Source: CAYGTO01 sp964352815 (GTDB lineage Bacteria; Pseudomonadota; Alphaproteobacteria; Rickettsiales; UBA3002). Taken from it: 24,248 bases of DNA. Where the stretch lies: assembly GCA_964352815.1 (NCBI GenBank), contig CAYGTO010000017.1, positions 1 to 24,248 on the forward strand, read 5' to 3'. Below, in pieces: positions 14,901 through 23,387 of this stretch. Within the stretch, counting starts at the first letter, position 1; each line of letters opens with the position of its first letter. The notes under the pieces were generated by a model. That model had not been told where the DNA came from. It ran no database searches and was given only the letters and a program-made list of their open reading frames with translations. The position numbers were made by a program, and so were the translations under genes.

Positions 14901-16385
14901 CTACTGGCCGCTCTGCCCTAAGAAGTTTTTCACCTCTGCATCAAGCTGTTGAGAGTATTCACGCAGATTATCCGTCACTCCGCTTACACTGCGTGCTGCC
15001 TCACCTGTTTGGCGCGATGCATCTGATACACCGCTGATATTTTGACTCACCTCTGCGGTGGTTGCGCTTTGCTCTTCTACCGCGGCAGCCACTTCCGTCG
15101 CAATCTCGCTCAATGACTCAATGGATTTCACGATCGACTGAATACTCTCCACAGTCTCTTTCGTAATTCCTTGAACCGCATCGATTTGCTGGCGGATTTC
15201 TTCTGTCGACTGCGCTGTTTGTTTTGCAAGCTCTTTTACTTCCGCTGCAACCACCGCAAAGCCTTTTCCTGCCTCGCCGGCACGCGCCGATTCAATCGTT
15301 GCGTTAAGTGCAAGAAGGTTGGTTTTCTCAGCAATTTCCTGAATCACCGTGATGATATTACCAATCATCGATGCTGTCTCATTCAACTGATGCACCTGCG
15401 CATCGGTACGCTTCGCTTCCTCAGTTGCGCTCAATGACATTTCTGATGCCATATTAATACGGCCAGAAATCTCTTTGATTGTCGCGGCTAGTTCTTCCGA
15501 TGCGGAAGAAACGCCGGTTGAGAGCTCTTGCGCATTCTCAGCAAGCCCCAGCATTTGCGACGCCGACTCGTCCATCGAATTTGATGTTTCTGCCATTTTC
15601 TCGATCACTTCCGATACATTTTCCGCCATGCGGATATTATCCGTGATGATCGACCATGAGAGCATCGGGCCACTATAGCTGCCATCTTCATCCATAATCG
15701 CGCTCACATTTAGTGAGAGCACTTCAGGGCCTACTTTAATGTGCGCGTTATGCGGCAAATTTGCCGGATTTGATAATAAATTACGCTGATGGGATGGTGT
15801 TTTGTGGAATACATCAACGGATGACCCAAGAAGGTCATCTACTTTGATAGGCAAATACTCTTCCACTTTCTTCAGTGTGTCTAAGCTCGTTTGGTTCACA
15901 TAGTTGATTTTAAAATCATCATGAATATCACAGGTCATGACGTTCAATGGCATTTTATCAACCATCTGAAGAAGGCGTCTCGTTTCTTTTTCCGTCTTCA
16001 CCTTGCCTGTGATCACACTCCATGAGAGCACAGCATGGGTGTAGTTATTATTGTGATCATGAAGCGCATCAATATGCAAATCGAGAATTTCACCACCAAT
16101 CGTGATTTGCGCCTGATGCGGCAAATTACGCGGATTACTCAATAGCATCCGCTGGTGAGATGGATCCTTGTGAAACACATCAATACATGCACCTAGAAGT
16201 TGATCTGCTGTAATCGGGAGCACATGTTCAATCTCACGAATTAACTCAAACGATTTAGCATTTACGTAATCAATCATAAAATCTTCGATGCGGCAGGTCA
16301 TCACCGCAACCGGTAACGTTTCGAGAACGGAACGAAACGAGATTGCACCAGATTCTTCAGATTTTTGACGTATTAAACTTAACAT
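14901..16385 (-). CDS. soluble methyl-accepting chemotaxis protein with tandem PAS domains
   Basis: Cytoplasmic chemoreceptor of 494 residues; no membrane segment or HAMP is visible. Two duplicated PAS modules (about 17-127 and 137-249) each contain the block DVFHK-PSHQR (69-79 and 191-201), then LLSNP-NLPH, G-E-L-L and LSWS-IT. The remainder (about 255-494) is the methyl-accepting signalling hairpin with the conserved tip EKTNLLALNATIESARAGEAGKGFAVVA (353-380), which contacts CheA and CheW. It should sense an internal cue such as redox, oxygen or metabolites; the ligand is unknown. The start at 16385 has AGGGG about 10 nt upstream, which is acceptable. No che genes are nearby, so it relies on a chemosensory cluster elsewhere. 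Confidence 0.92.
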   Translation of the reverse strand: MLSLIRQKSEESGAISFRSVLETLPVAVMTCRIEDFMIDYVNAKSFELIREIEHVLPITADQLLGACIDVFHKDPSHQRMLLSNPRNLPHQAQITIGGEILDLHIDALHDHNNNYTHAVLSWSVITGKVKTEKETRRLLQMVDKMPLNVMTCDIHDDFKINYVNQTSLDTLKKVEEYLPIKVDDLLGSSVDVFHKTPSHQRNLLSNPANLPHNAHIKVGPEVLSLNVSAIMDEDGSYSGPMLSWSIITDNIRMAENVSEVIEKMAETSNSMDESASQMLGLAENAQELSTGVSSASEELAATIKEISGRINMASEMSLSATEEAKRTDAQVHQLNETASMIGNIITVIQEIAEKTNLLALNATIESARAGEAGKGFAVVAAEVKELAKQTAQSTEEIRQQIDAVQGITKETVESIQSIVKSIESLSEIATEVAAAVEEQSATTAEVSQNISGVSDASRQTGEAARSVSGVTDNLREYSQQLDAEVKNFLGQSGQ

Positions 16386-16410
16386 AGCTGGATCCCCTGT
16401 ATCTTATTAC

Positions 16411-16436
16411 GTCTGGTCTTTTAATAAACGCCAGAC
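16411..16436. promoter_or_regulatory. interrupted palindrome upstream of the chemoreceptor gene
   Basis: GTCTGG and CCAGAC arms surround a near-symmetric AT-rich core (TTT TAAT AAA), making a 26-bp dyad with two mismatched inner positions, 25 nt before the start codon at 16385. It could be an operator or an RNA hairpin in the leader. Confidence 0.35.
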
Positions 16437-16598
16437 TCAACCCTTAGTAGATCCATAGCTACCATATTTAGAAAATATTATAAAGTGAAAAAGTTTTATG
16501 ATCTTATTTAAACGGATCAGTGTGCATTTGAAGTCACATTTACACTTGCTGTCATGCCTGTATCGCCTATGGTGTTGCCGTTAAAAAAGGAGCTACAT

Positions 16599-17879
16599 AT
16601 GAAGACTGCTGTCATCGGGTCAGGTGGGCGCGAACACGCCATTTGTGCCATGCTAGTAAAGGGCAAACCAAATCATACAGTGATCTGCATTCCGGGAAAT
16701 GCTGGGATCGAATCGATGGCGGAATGCTTAGATCTGAATACTGTGGATGACATTGTAGAGACCTTCCAATCGCGCGGCATTGAGCTTGTGATTATCGGGC
16801 CAGAACAACCGCTTGTTGACGGATTAAGCGATACACTTAGGGTTGCCGGGTTCCCAGTGGTCGGGCCGACCCGGATAGCCGCGCAAATCGAAGGTTCTAA
16901 ACATTTTGCCAAGAAAATGTGCGCAGATAATCAGATCCCAACCGCTGCCTACGCACATTTCACTGGGGTGTCCGCAGCAGAAAAATATCTTAATCAATGC
17001 CGGTTTCCTTGCGTGATCAAGGCGGATGGGTTAGCCGCCGGCAAAGGGGTGGTGATCGCTGCAGACCTAAATGACGCCCAGGAAGCAATTCGCGATTGTT
17101 TTGACGGTAAGTTTGGCGAGGCCGGTCAAGAGATCATTATTGAAGAATTTTTGGAAGGCGAAGAGTTAAGCTTTTTTGTCTTGGTCGATGAGAATAACTA
17201 TATTTTCCTTGGCGCGGCACAGGACCACAAGCGCGCATATGAAGGGGATACGGGACCAAACACCGGAGGTATGGGCACCTACTCACCAACGCCTGTACTC
17301 ACCGATTCGCTACATCAGCAGATCATTAAAGACATCGTTGAGCCAAGCATCGCAGGCATGCGCGCGCAAGGCACACCCTATCATGGAATCCTGTTCATTG
17401 GCCTCATGATCACTGCCGAAGGGCCTAAAGTGATTGAATATAATTGCCGTTTTGGTGATCCCGAAGCTCAGGTAATTCTGCCACAACTCCAGGGCGACGT
17501 TGGTGCATTATTGATGGCGGCCGCCACCAATCGCCTTTCAGAAGTGAAAACTCCTGGCCTTTCGAAAGAACATGCCATGTGCGTGGTGATGGCTACCAAT
17601 GGTTATCCTGGAGCGTATGAGAAGGGATCAATCATTCGCAATCTTGATAAGGCGGGTGAGCAAGAAGGCGTTGCAATCTTTCACGCCGGGACGAAACGCC
17701 AGGATGGCAATATCTGCGCCAATGGCGGCCGGGTCTTAGGCGTGACAGCAACGGGGCCTTCGCTTGAAGAAGCGCAATCGCGGGCATACAAGGCGGTCGA
17801 TATGATTGACTGGCCTGAAGGGTTCTGCCGTCGCGACATTGGCTGGCGCGCCCTTAAATCGTTGTCCAAAGCCTCTTAA
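16599..17879 (+). CDS. purD: phosphoribosylamine-glycine ligase (GAR synthetase)
   Basis: ATP-grasp enzyme of de novo purine synthesis, joining glycine to 5-phosphoribosylamine (EC 6.3.4.13). The ATG at 16599 has AAGGAG upstream and gives 426 residues, the usual length; an upstream in-frame start at 16554 lacks family similarity. Motifs in order are GSGGREHA (7-14), KADGLAAGKGV (141-151), DHKRAYEGDTGPNTGGMG (209-226) and EYNCRFGDPE (280-289, metal and ATP binding). It stands alone as a purine gene. Its stop overlaps the stop of the convergent YciB-like gene within CTTAAG. Confidence 0.96.
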   Translation: MKTAVIGSGGREHAICAMLVKGKPNHTVICIPGNAGIESMAECLDLNTVDDIVETFQSRGIELVIIGPEQPLVDGLSDTLRVAGFPVVGPTRIAAQIEGSKHFAKKMCADNQIPTAAYAHFTGVSAAEKYLNQCRFPCVIKADGLAAGKGVVIAADLNDAQEAIRDCFDGKFGEAGQEIIIEEFLEGEELSFFVLVDENNYIFLGAAQDHKRAYEGDTGPNTGGMGTYSPTPVLTDSLHQQIIKDIVEPSIAGMRAQGTPYHGILFIGLMITAEGPKVIEYNCRFGDPEAQVILPQLQGDVGALLMAAATNRLSEVKTPGLSKEHAMCVVMATNGYPGAYEKGSIIRNLDKAGEQEGVAIFHAGTKRQDGNICANGGRVLGVTATGPSLEEAQSRAYKAVDMIDWPEGFCRRDIGWRALKSLSKAS

Positions 17880-17887
17880 GAAGAGGC
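17871..17887. repeat. small inverted repeat spanning two convergent stop codons
   Basis: Arms GCCTCTT and AAGAGGC are separated by AAG. The hairpin contains the purD stop and the stop of the minus-strand neighbour. There is no T-run on either strand, so termination activity is uncertain. Confidence 0.4.
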
Positions 17888-18442
17888 CGCCTCGGCCGCC
17901 TCATCCTGCTGCATATGGCGTTTGATGAAAGGGATTTGCGCTAACGCGAACACAATCGTCAATGGCATATAGCCGAACACACGAATATTCACCCACATAT
18001 CGGTTGGCAGGCTGCGCCATAATATTTCATTGAGGCACGCCATGAAGAAAAAGAAGGCAGCCCAGCGCAGCGATAGCTTCTTCCATGCCTCGTCGGACAT
18101 GGTTAGCACTGCCCCTGCCACATATTGCAAGAGGCCCTTCTGATAGATCAGCACGCCGCCTAGCAATACAGCGCCAAACAAGGTGTTCAGCAAGGTGGGT
18201 TTCAGCTTAATGAACAGCTCATCCTCGAGTGAGACGGTCAGTGTGCCAAAAATCACCACCAAAATAATCGTGATCAACGGCGCGATCTGGATAATTTTCT
18301 CAAACAAATATTTCGTCAAAGTGACAATCACACTGAGCCACACCAGCACGGCTGTTGCTTCAATAAGACCATAAGCACGATATGCGATAAAGAACGCGAT
18401 CAGTGGCAGGAAATCTGCTAAAGAGAGGCATAATTTTTTCAT
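17876..18442 (-). CDS. YciB/IspZ-family inner-membrane septation protein
   Basis: Integral membrane protein related to YciB (intracellular septation protein A), linked to cell-envelope and division functions in enterics. The ATG at 18442 gives 188 residues beginning MKKLCLSLADFLPLIAFF, matching the family N-terminus; an upstream in-frame start at 18478 is less likely. About five membrane helices are seen. Conserved segments are GTLTVSLEDELFIKLKPT (66-83), DEAWKKLSLRWA (118-129) and TDMWVNIRVFG (147-157). An acidic, alanine-rich tail ends the protein. The next upstream gene on this strand is a DUF2336 gene, 45 nt away. Confidence 0.88.
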   Translation of the reverse strand: MKKLCLSLADFLPLIAFFIAYRAYGLIEATAVLVWLSVIVTLTKYLFEKIIQIAPLITIILVVIFGTLTVSLEDELFIKLKPTLLNTLFGAVLLGGVLIYQKGLLQYVAGAVLTMSDEAWKKLSLRWAAFFFFMACLNEILWRSLPTDMWVNIRVFGYMPLTIVFALAQIPFIKRHMQQDEAAEAASS

Positions 18443-18486
18443 GGCGATGAGTGTCTCAGGAATAGCCCTGGAATGCAAGGGTCAAG

Positions 18487-19662
18487 CTAGATAGTGCGCG
18501 TGTGTTGACGGACGAGCGCTATGAGATAAGACATGTTTTCCATGGGTTCTTCTTCCGAATGGGCAAGCAATCCTTCAACCACACGGTTAGAAAATTCTTT
18601 CTTATCCGCAATATCCTTGTCTTCTTCGGTAAGATTCAAGATCACCTGAAGCAACGCACTAATCGATTGGAACATGCTCCCTGGGAGCTCTGTCTTCTTA
18701 TAAATCCCTTCGAAGCCTTTACCCTTCGCATCGTGAATCAATTTACGTGCATTTGGTGTTGGGACTTTCGCCAGTTTCGCCATCGCCCGCTCGAAGAAAT
18801 TGAGATTCCCCTTACACAAAGAGGCGATGATGATCGATGGAGATAAGCGCTGATTCGCGTACATTTGATCAATCACGCGTTGGACCATATCATCATCCAT
18901 ATCCCGATCCAGAATTCCGAGCGTAACGCGTTCACGCGAATCTTGCGAATATTTCTTGATCTGCGCTTCTGATAAAGAGTACTGATGCTGAAGCTCATAA
19001 GCGATTTCATGCGATACGAAGTGGACGAGCTTTTCGACAATTTCAAGCGGTAGGTTGCCGCGATCGACCATTGCGTAGACAATATCGTTATTACCTGCAT
19101 GCTCTTGCATGATCTGTTCAAAACCCTTATCGGTGATCATCGCACCCTTATTATCGAGGAGTGTTTTCGTCACTTCTCCCTTGCCTTTTTTGAGCAGTTC
19201 ATCGCTCACGCGGCCATTGAGCTTCTCGCGCTTCGCCATAGCCTGAAGACGCGCTTCTTCTTCATAAGATTGGGTGATTTTAATGAGGTCGGCATCGCTC
19301 AACACTTTGGAAACTTCGAGCACGGGCGTGGCTACGGTCAGCTCATCTTGTGCCATATGTATGATCACATCACGCGGCGCGTTCTCGGCATTCTTTAGCT
19401 CATCTGCAAGCGCCTCACGCACTTTGATTTCGGTATCTTTCATCAAAACACGGAAAATTTGTTCCGCAATCCACGATTCGCGTTCTTTAAACTTGGTTAA
19501 GCTATAGCGCCCGCCAATTTTGCGCGCGATCGTCTCACGTGTATCGGGAGAATCTTGATTCAGCAGACGCTCAACATCCTCTGAACTCAGGGTCAAATCA
19601 TCCGATTGGTGGTCTTTGTTGGAACCGGTTTTCCCGGTATCAGTGGATGGTGTGCTGCTCAT
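18487..19662 (-). CDS. DUF2336 protein, second of a tandem pair
   Basis: Cytoplasmic all-helical protein of 391 residues in the DUF2336 family, whose function is not established. After a polar, disordered N-terminus (about 1-25) come HEAT-like helical repeats, including VREALADELKNAENAPRDVI. The C-terminal half contains LCKGNLNFFERAMAKLAKVPT and the end block MENMSYLIALVR. These blocks recur in the neighbouring gene (NKGAMI; LC-GN-FFE-AMAKL; MENM-YL), so the two are paralogues. The start ATG at 19662 has GAGG 5 nt upstream and lies within the last 23 bp of the preceding gene. Translation coupling and joint action are likely. Confidence 0.85.
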   Translation of the reverse strand: MSSTPSTDTGKTGSNKDHQSDDLTLSSEDVERLLNQDSPDTRETIARKIGGRYSLTKFKERESWIAEQIFRVLMKDTEIKVREALADELKNAENAPRDVIIHMAQDELTVATPVLEVSKVLSDADLIKITQSYEEEARLQAMAKREKLNGRVSDELLKKGKGEVTKTLLDNKGAMITDKGFEQIMQEHAGNNDIVYAMVDRGNLPLEIVEKLVHFVSHEIAYELQHQYSLSEAQIKKYSQDSRERVTLGILDRDMDDDMVQRVIDQMYANQRLSPSIIIASLCKGNLNFFERAMAKLAKVPTPNARKLIHDAKGKGFEGIYKKTELPGSMFQSISALLQVILNLTEEDKDIADKKEFSNRVVEGLLAHSEEEPMENMSYLIALVRQHTRTI

Positions 19663-20785
19663 TCACGCCTCGGCTAACGATCGACATGAGGTAGGGCATG
19701 TTTTCCACTGTTTTGTCATAACCTTCTGCTTCAATTCGTTGCACGACGCGCTGCGCGAAATCATCTACCTTATATTTGCCGGCGTTGGTTTCTTCGAGCG
19801 TAATATCAAACAACCTTTTTATAGCATCTTTAAAGGCGATTGGCAACGGGCTCGACGCGTAGATCGAATCAAACCCAAGCGCACCGGGATCCATCATCAA
19901 CAGCTTCGCATTACTGGTAGGAATCCCCACAAGCTTAGCCATAGCCGTTTCAAAAAAGCGGATGTTTCCTACGCATAGCGCACGTACCAGAATCGAATAA
20001 TCCAATTTGCCTGCATTATACATTTCCGTAACCAGTTTCTCGACATCTTTCTGACTCAACAGCGGCGAGAGGTAATTGGTCATCGACACATCTTTTGCCG
20101 TTTCCGTCGCTTCCTCAACCAAATGCGTCGATAAGCGGTAGCGGCGCGTTAGGTGTGATTTCAGTTCATCAGAAACGAGCGTAAAGAGTTTTTCAGCGAA
20201 TTCAAATGGCAGACCGCCACGATAGACGAGCTCCTCAAGCACTGAATCGTCATTGTAATATTCATCTACGATGTAACTCAACGTATCATCATTAATCATC
20301 GCACCCTTATTACGGAGCACGCGTTTTACGACATCATTCTCACCGGTATTGATGAGCGCATTAGAAAGGGGAAGGGAAATCGATTCACGTGATGCAATCG
20401 CCATTAGGCGGGGCACTTCGCGGGTCGCTTCCACGATCTGAATCATGTCTTCTTCTGCAAGAACATAAGAGAATTGCAAGATAGGTGCCGCGATTTCGAT
20501 ATGATCCTCCGCAAGCGTCATGATGATATCATGCGGAACATCCATCGAATGCTTCAACTCTTCTGCCAACACTTTGCGTACTTGGCGTTCCGTGTCACGA
20601 AGCAGGAGACGAAAAATCTCGATAGCAAGCTCCACTTCACGATCAGTGTAACCACCGTGGACATAGCCGCGGGAAATCTTCTGTGCAATCTTTGCGCGCA
20701 TCGACTTGGAAGGTTCACGAACCAACTGTGCGATATCTTCTTGGGTAATGCTCATCACATTGTCCTTATGTTGTTGCGTAGCCAT
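19640..20785 (-). CDS. DUF2336 protein, first of a tandem pair
   Basis: Cytoplasmic helical protein of 381 residues from ATG at 20785, which follows a purine-rich GAGGTGAGGG. An ATG at 20755 is an alternative, and an upstream TTG frame is unlikely because it would absorb the ribosome site. The family pattern RDTERQVRKVLAEEL with HDIIMTLAEDHIEIAAPIL marks the HEAT-like N-terminal region. LCVGNIRFFETAMAKLVGIP and MENMPYLMSIV mark the C-terminal region. It differs from its neighbour throughout but keeps the same block order, so the duplication is old. No enzyme motif is visible. It is the first gene of a two-gene unit with an AT-rich leader. Confidence 0.85.
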   Translation of the reverse strand: MATQQHKDNVMSITQEDIAQLVREPSKSMRAKIAQKISRGYVHGGYTDREVELAIEIFRLLLRDTERQVRKVLAEELKHSMDVPHDIIMTLAEDHIEIAAPILQFSYVLAEEDMIQIVEATREVPRLMAIASRESISLPLSNALINTGENDVVKRVLRNKGAMINDDTLSYIVDEYYNDDSVLEELVYRGGLPFEFAEKLFTLVSDELKSHLTRRYRLSTHLVEEATETAKDVSMTNYLSPLLSQKDVEKLVTEMYNAGKLDYSILVRALCVGNIRFFETAMAKLVGIPTSNAKLLMMDPGALGFDSIYASSPLPIAFKDAIKRLFDITLEETNAGKYKVDDFAQRVVQRIEAEGYDKTVENMPYLMSIVSRGVNEQHTIH

Positions 20786-21214
20786 TGCCCTCACCTCTCT
20801 CAAACGTAACGTTGCCTGTTTTTATTTTTGTCGTTTTTTTATATTTTTATTGTCTAACTATCCTACAAAATAGTAGTTAAAAAAAGGTTAATTCGCTAAA
20901 TTTTATCTATTGTTTTCTTAACATTTTCACTGCCCCGTTTTCTGTCAAATATAACGTCCCGCAAAGTAGGCTATACACGCATAAGATACACAAAAATCTC
21001 ACAAAAGTGAAGCGCATTCCATGCTGCAATCGCTTGCTGAGCCTGTAATGTATCAATTTGAACCTACCACATCCCTCGTTAACATAGTAAATTTAGGCAT
21101 ATTTCCGTATTCTTTAGTCTCATTAATGGCACTGAACACGTATTGGTTAAGGATTGACCCGCTTCATGGATGCTTTATAGTCGCCGCCATTGACGATGTT
21201 TGAGGAGAAACACC
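20786..21214. other. intergenic region between the DUF2336 pair and scoA
   Basis: About 430 bp between divergent genes, with long T-rich runs near 20817-20852. It has imperfect repeats (TAACTA/TAGTTA arms around 20857-20881) and, near its right end, a good sigma-70 type promoter for scoA. A 60-codon open frame at 21021-21203 overlaps this promoter, has no good ribosome site and resembles nothing I know, so I do not call it. I see nothing else. Confidence 0.6.
21154..21181 (+). promoter_or_regulatory. sigma-70 type promoter of scoAB
   Basis: TTGACC (21154-21159) and TATAGT (21176-21181), each five of six to consensus, are separated by 16 nt. The scoA start is 34 nt beyond the -10, leaving a short leader with GAGGAG. 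Confidence 0.6.
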
Positions 21215-21919
21215 ATGGATAAACAGGTAGCCAATGCCAGCGAAGGCCTCGCCGGGTTGCTAAAAGACGATATGACAATTATGGCCGGAGGCTTTGGTTT
21301 GTGCGGCATTCCAGAACACTGCATTGCTGAAATCAAGAAATCGGGTGTCAAAGGGCTGACCATTATTTCCAACAATTGTGGTGTGGATGATTTCGGCTTG
21401 GGCGTTTTACTGAAAGATCGCCAAATCAAAAAGATGGTGTCCTCTTATGTCGGCGAGAACAAAACCTTTGAAACGCAATATCTCAACAAAGAACTCGAGA
21501 TTGAATTTAACCCGCAAGGCACACTCGCCGAGCGTATTCGCGCGGGCGGCGCAGGCATCCCTGCCTTCTACACCAAAACCGGCTATGGTACTATGGTCGC
21601 TGAGGGAAAAGAAACGCGTGAGTTTAATGGCGAACATTATGTGATGGAAACGGGCCTCGTCGCTGACCTTGCCATCGTCAAAGCCTGGAAGGGTGACCAG
21701 TATGGCAATCTGATATTCCGCAAAACCGCACGTAACTTTAATCCGATGATGGCGAGCGCCGCAAAAATCTGTATCGCAGAAGTGGAAGAAATGGTGGATT
21801 CGAGCGAAATGGATCCCGATCAAGTGCACACACCGGGTATTTTTGTCGATCGACTGTTCATCGGCACATCTTTTGAGAAACGTATTGAGATGCGCACGAC
21901 GCGTCCGCAAGCAGCATAG
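21215..21919 (+). CDS. scoA: succinyl-CoA:3-ketoacid CoA-transferase subunit A
   Basis: Alpha subunit of the enzyme that moves CoA from succinyl-CoA to acetoacetate (EC 2.8.3.5). The 234-residue length and the GGFGLCGIPE motif (25-34, the glycine-rich CoA-transferase signature) are typical. SNNCGVDDFGLG, GAGIPAFYTKTGYGT and an ADLAIVKAWKGD segment also match. The ATG at 21215 has GAGGAG about 7 nt upstream; an in-frame TTG at 21200 is rejected. scoB follows after 10 nt. With bdhA at 1.9-2.7 kb this gives a route from 3-hydroxybutyrate to acetoacetyl-CoA. Confidence 0.94.
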   Translation: MDKQVANASEGLAGLLKDDMTIMAGGFGLCGIPEHCIAEIKKSGVKGLTIISNNCGVDDFGLGVLLKDRQIKKMVSSYVGENKTFETQYLNKELEIEFNPQGTLAERIRAGGAGIPAFYTKTGYGTMVAEGKETREFNGEHYVMETGLVADLAIVKAWKGDQYGNLIFRKTARNFNPMMASAAKICIAEVEEMVDSSEMDPDQVHTPGIFVDRLFIGTSFEKRIEMRTTRPQAA

Positions 21920-21929
21920 GGAGACAATC

Positions 21930-22580
21930 ATGCCTTGGAGCCGTGAAGAAATGGCGCAGCGCGCCGCACAAGAATTAGAAGATGGATATTATGTCAACCT
22001 TGGGATTGGCATCCCGACTTTGGTCGCGAACTATATTCCTGAAGGGATGCATGTGACGCTGCAAAGCGAGAATGGCATGCTCGGTATGGGCCCATTCCCC
22101 TATGAAGGTGAGGAAGATCCAGATCTGATCAATGCCGGAAAACAAACTATCTCAGAGCTGCCGGATAGTGTCTATTTCAACAGCGCTGATTCGTTTGCGA
22201 TGATTCGCGGCGGCCATATTGACCTCACCATTCTCGGCGCGCTCGAAGTGTCGGAAGAAGGCGATTTGGCTAATTGGATGGTGCCAGGCAAAATGGTCAA
22301 GGGCATGGGCGGCGCGATGGATCTGGTCGCCGGCGTGAAGCGTGTGGTTGTGATCATGGATCACACGGCGAAAGATGGTAGCGCAAAGCTGAAAAAGAAT
22401 TGCGAACTTCCACTTACCGGAAAAGCCGTCGTGGACCGGGTCATTACCACCATGGGCGTGTTTGATGTGACGGATAAGGGGCTTGTGTTGGTAGAACTCG
22501 CACCGGGTGTCACCGAGCAAGAGATTGCGGATAGCACCGCCGCAGCTTACACCGTCGCGCTTAGCCAGCAAGCGGCTTAG
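21930..22580 (+). CDS. scoB: succinyl-CoA:3-ketoacid CoA-transferase subunit B
   Basis: Beta subunit carrying the catalytic glutamate that forms the enzyme-CoA thioester. The 216-residue protein has YVNLGIGIPTLVANY near the N-terminus, the SENG motif with Glu47 (46-49), GGHIDLTILGALEVSEEGDL and a GGAMDLV-GVKRVVVIMDHT block, all standard for ScoB. The ATG at 21930 follows GGGAGA. Longer starts reach into scoA and are not needed. It is the second gene of a two-gene operon; its stop is 3 bp from the stop of the convergent TraX-like gene. Confidence 0.94.
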   Translation: MPWSREEMAQRAAQELEDGYYVNLGIGIPTLVANYIPEGMHVTLQSENGMLGMGPFPYEGEEDPDLINAGKQTISELPDSVYFNSADSFAMIRGGHIDLTILGALEVSEEGDLANWMVPGKMVKGMGGAMDLVAGVKRVVVIMDHTAKDGSAKLKKNCELPLTGKAVVDRVITTMGVFDVTDKGLVLVELAPGVTEQEIADSTAAAYTVALSQQAA

Positions 22581-22583
22581 CGA

Positions 22584-23345
22584 CTAATAGAGTGTGAACT
22601 GCATCGCTTCATGGCCGATGATATATGCAGCAATCGCCTGCAATATCAGCTTGTGTAGTGCGTAATATTCGAGCGTGTAGCGCCCGCCCATTTTGGTGAA
22701 CGTCGATATAAGTGGCGCTTTCGTTCCATACGATTTCGGCTCGTAGCGCCATAGGCCATACCACACCATACTTATCCCGGCGGCTATGACACACATATGG
22801 GCTACGCTAAACTCAAAAATATGCTGCTGCAGCAAGAGAAAGAACAGGCTACCAAGCACGGCACAGGTTATCACGCGATCATCGCGCTGACCTTGACGGA
22901 GCATGTAACCCACCATCGCAAAAAGCAGCGCCTGCCCGCCATATTCGAAGAAAAATAAAGTGATGGGCGTAAATACAATGATCGCGATGGTCAGGCCAAG
23001 GGGTTGCGTCTCGATGGCTTTTTGAATCACCCCGTGATTTAGCATCCATCGGCAGATCACGATGGTCCATAAGATATTCAGCGAAAATAATGGCTGATTT
23101 GTAGCAAGATTGATCAGCGTCACACAGAGCGCGCCCAGCACAATGGGCCTTGTTCTCCCATCATAATGATAGCCAACCAACACCATCCAGATCGGCACAC
23201 ACACACGCCCAACCGCGCGCAGCCATAGCTCATCTGGCCAAAACAACCAGCCCACATGATCAACGGTCATGAGCAGCAACGCTGCAGTCTTCCAGAGGTC
23301 CGCAGCTGTAACATGGCCTTGGTACTTATCTAAGCGCGAGAACAT
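22584..23345 (-). CDS. TraX-family membrane protein
   Basis: Polytopic inner-membrane protein of 253 residues. TraX acetylates F pilin in conjugative plasmids, but chromosomal TraX-like proteins are widespread and their substrates are unknown. The family signature is present near the N-terminus: KTAALLLMTVDHVGWLF (19-35, with the conserved DH) and LRAVGRVCVPIW (42-53). About eight hydrophobic segments follow. The ATG at 23345 is taken; a TTG at 23363 would add six residues. The gene is 42 nt downstream of the ridA-like gene on the same strand. A pilin-like gene starts only 0.7 kb away, which makes a pilin-modifying role imaginable but unproven. Confidence 0.8.
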   Translation of the reverse strand: MFSRLDKYQGHVTAADLWKTAALLLMTVDHVGWLFWPDELWLRAVGRVCVPIWMVLVGYHYDGRTRPIVLGALCVTLINLATNQPLFSLNILWTIVICRWMLNHGVIQKAIETQPLGLTIAIIVFTPITLFFFEYGGQALLFAMVGYMLRQGQRDDRVITCAVLGSLFFLLLQQHIFEFSVAHMCVIAAGISMVWYGLWRYEPKSYGTKAPLISTFTKMGGRYTLEYYALHKLILQAIAAYIIGHEAMQFTLY

Positions 23346-23387
23346 GCCGCTAGCATAGTGCAAAGCGGCATCTTTAGGAAGATGGAA

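Noticed and set aside
21021..21203. 60-codon plus-strand frame ahead of scoA
   Set aside because: It overlaps the predicted scoA promoter, has no good ribosome site and shows no family pattern.
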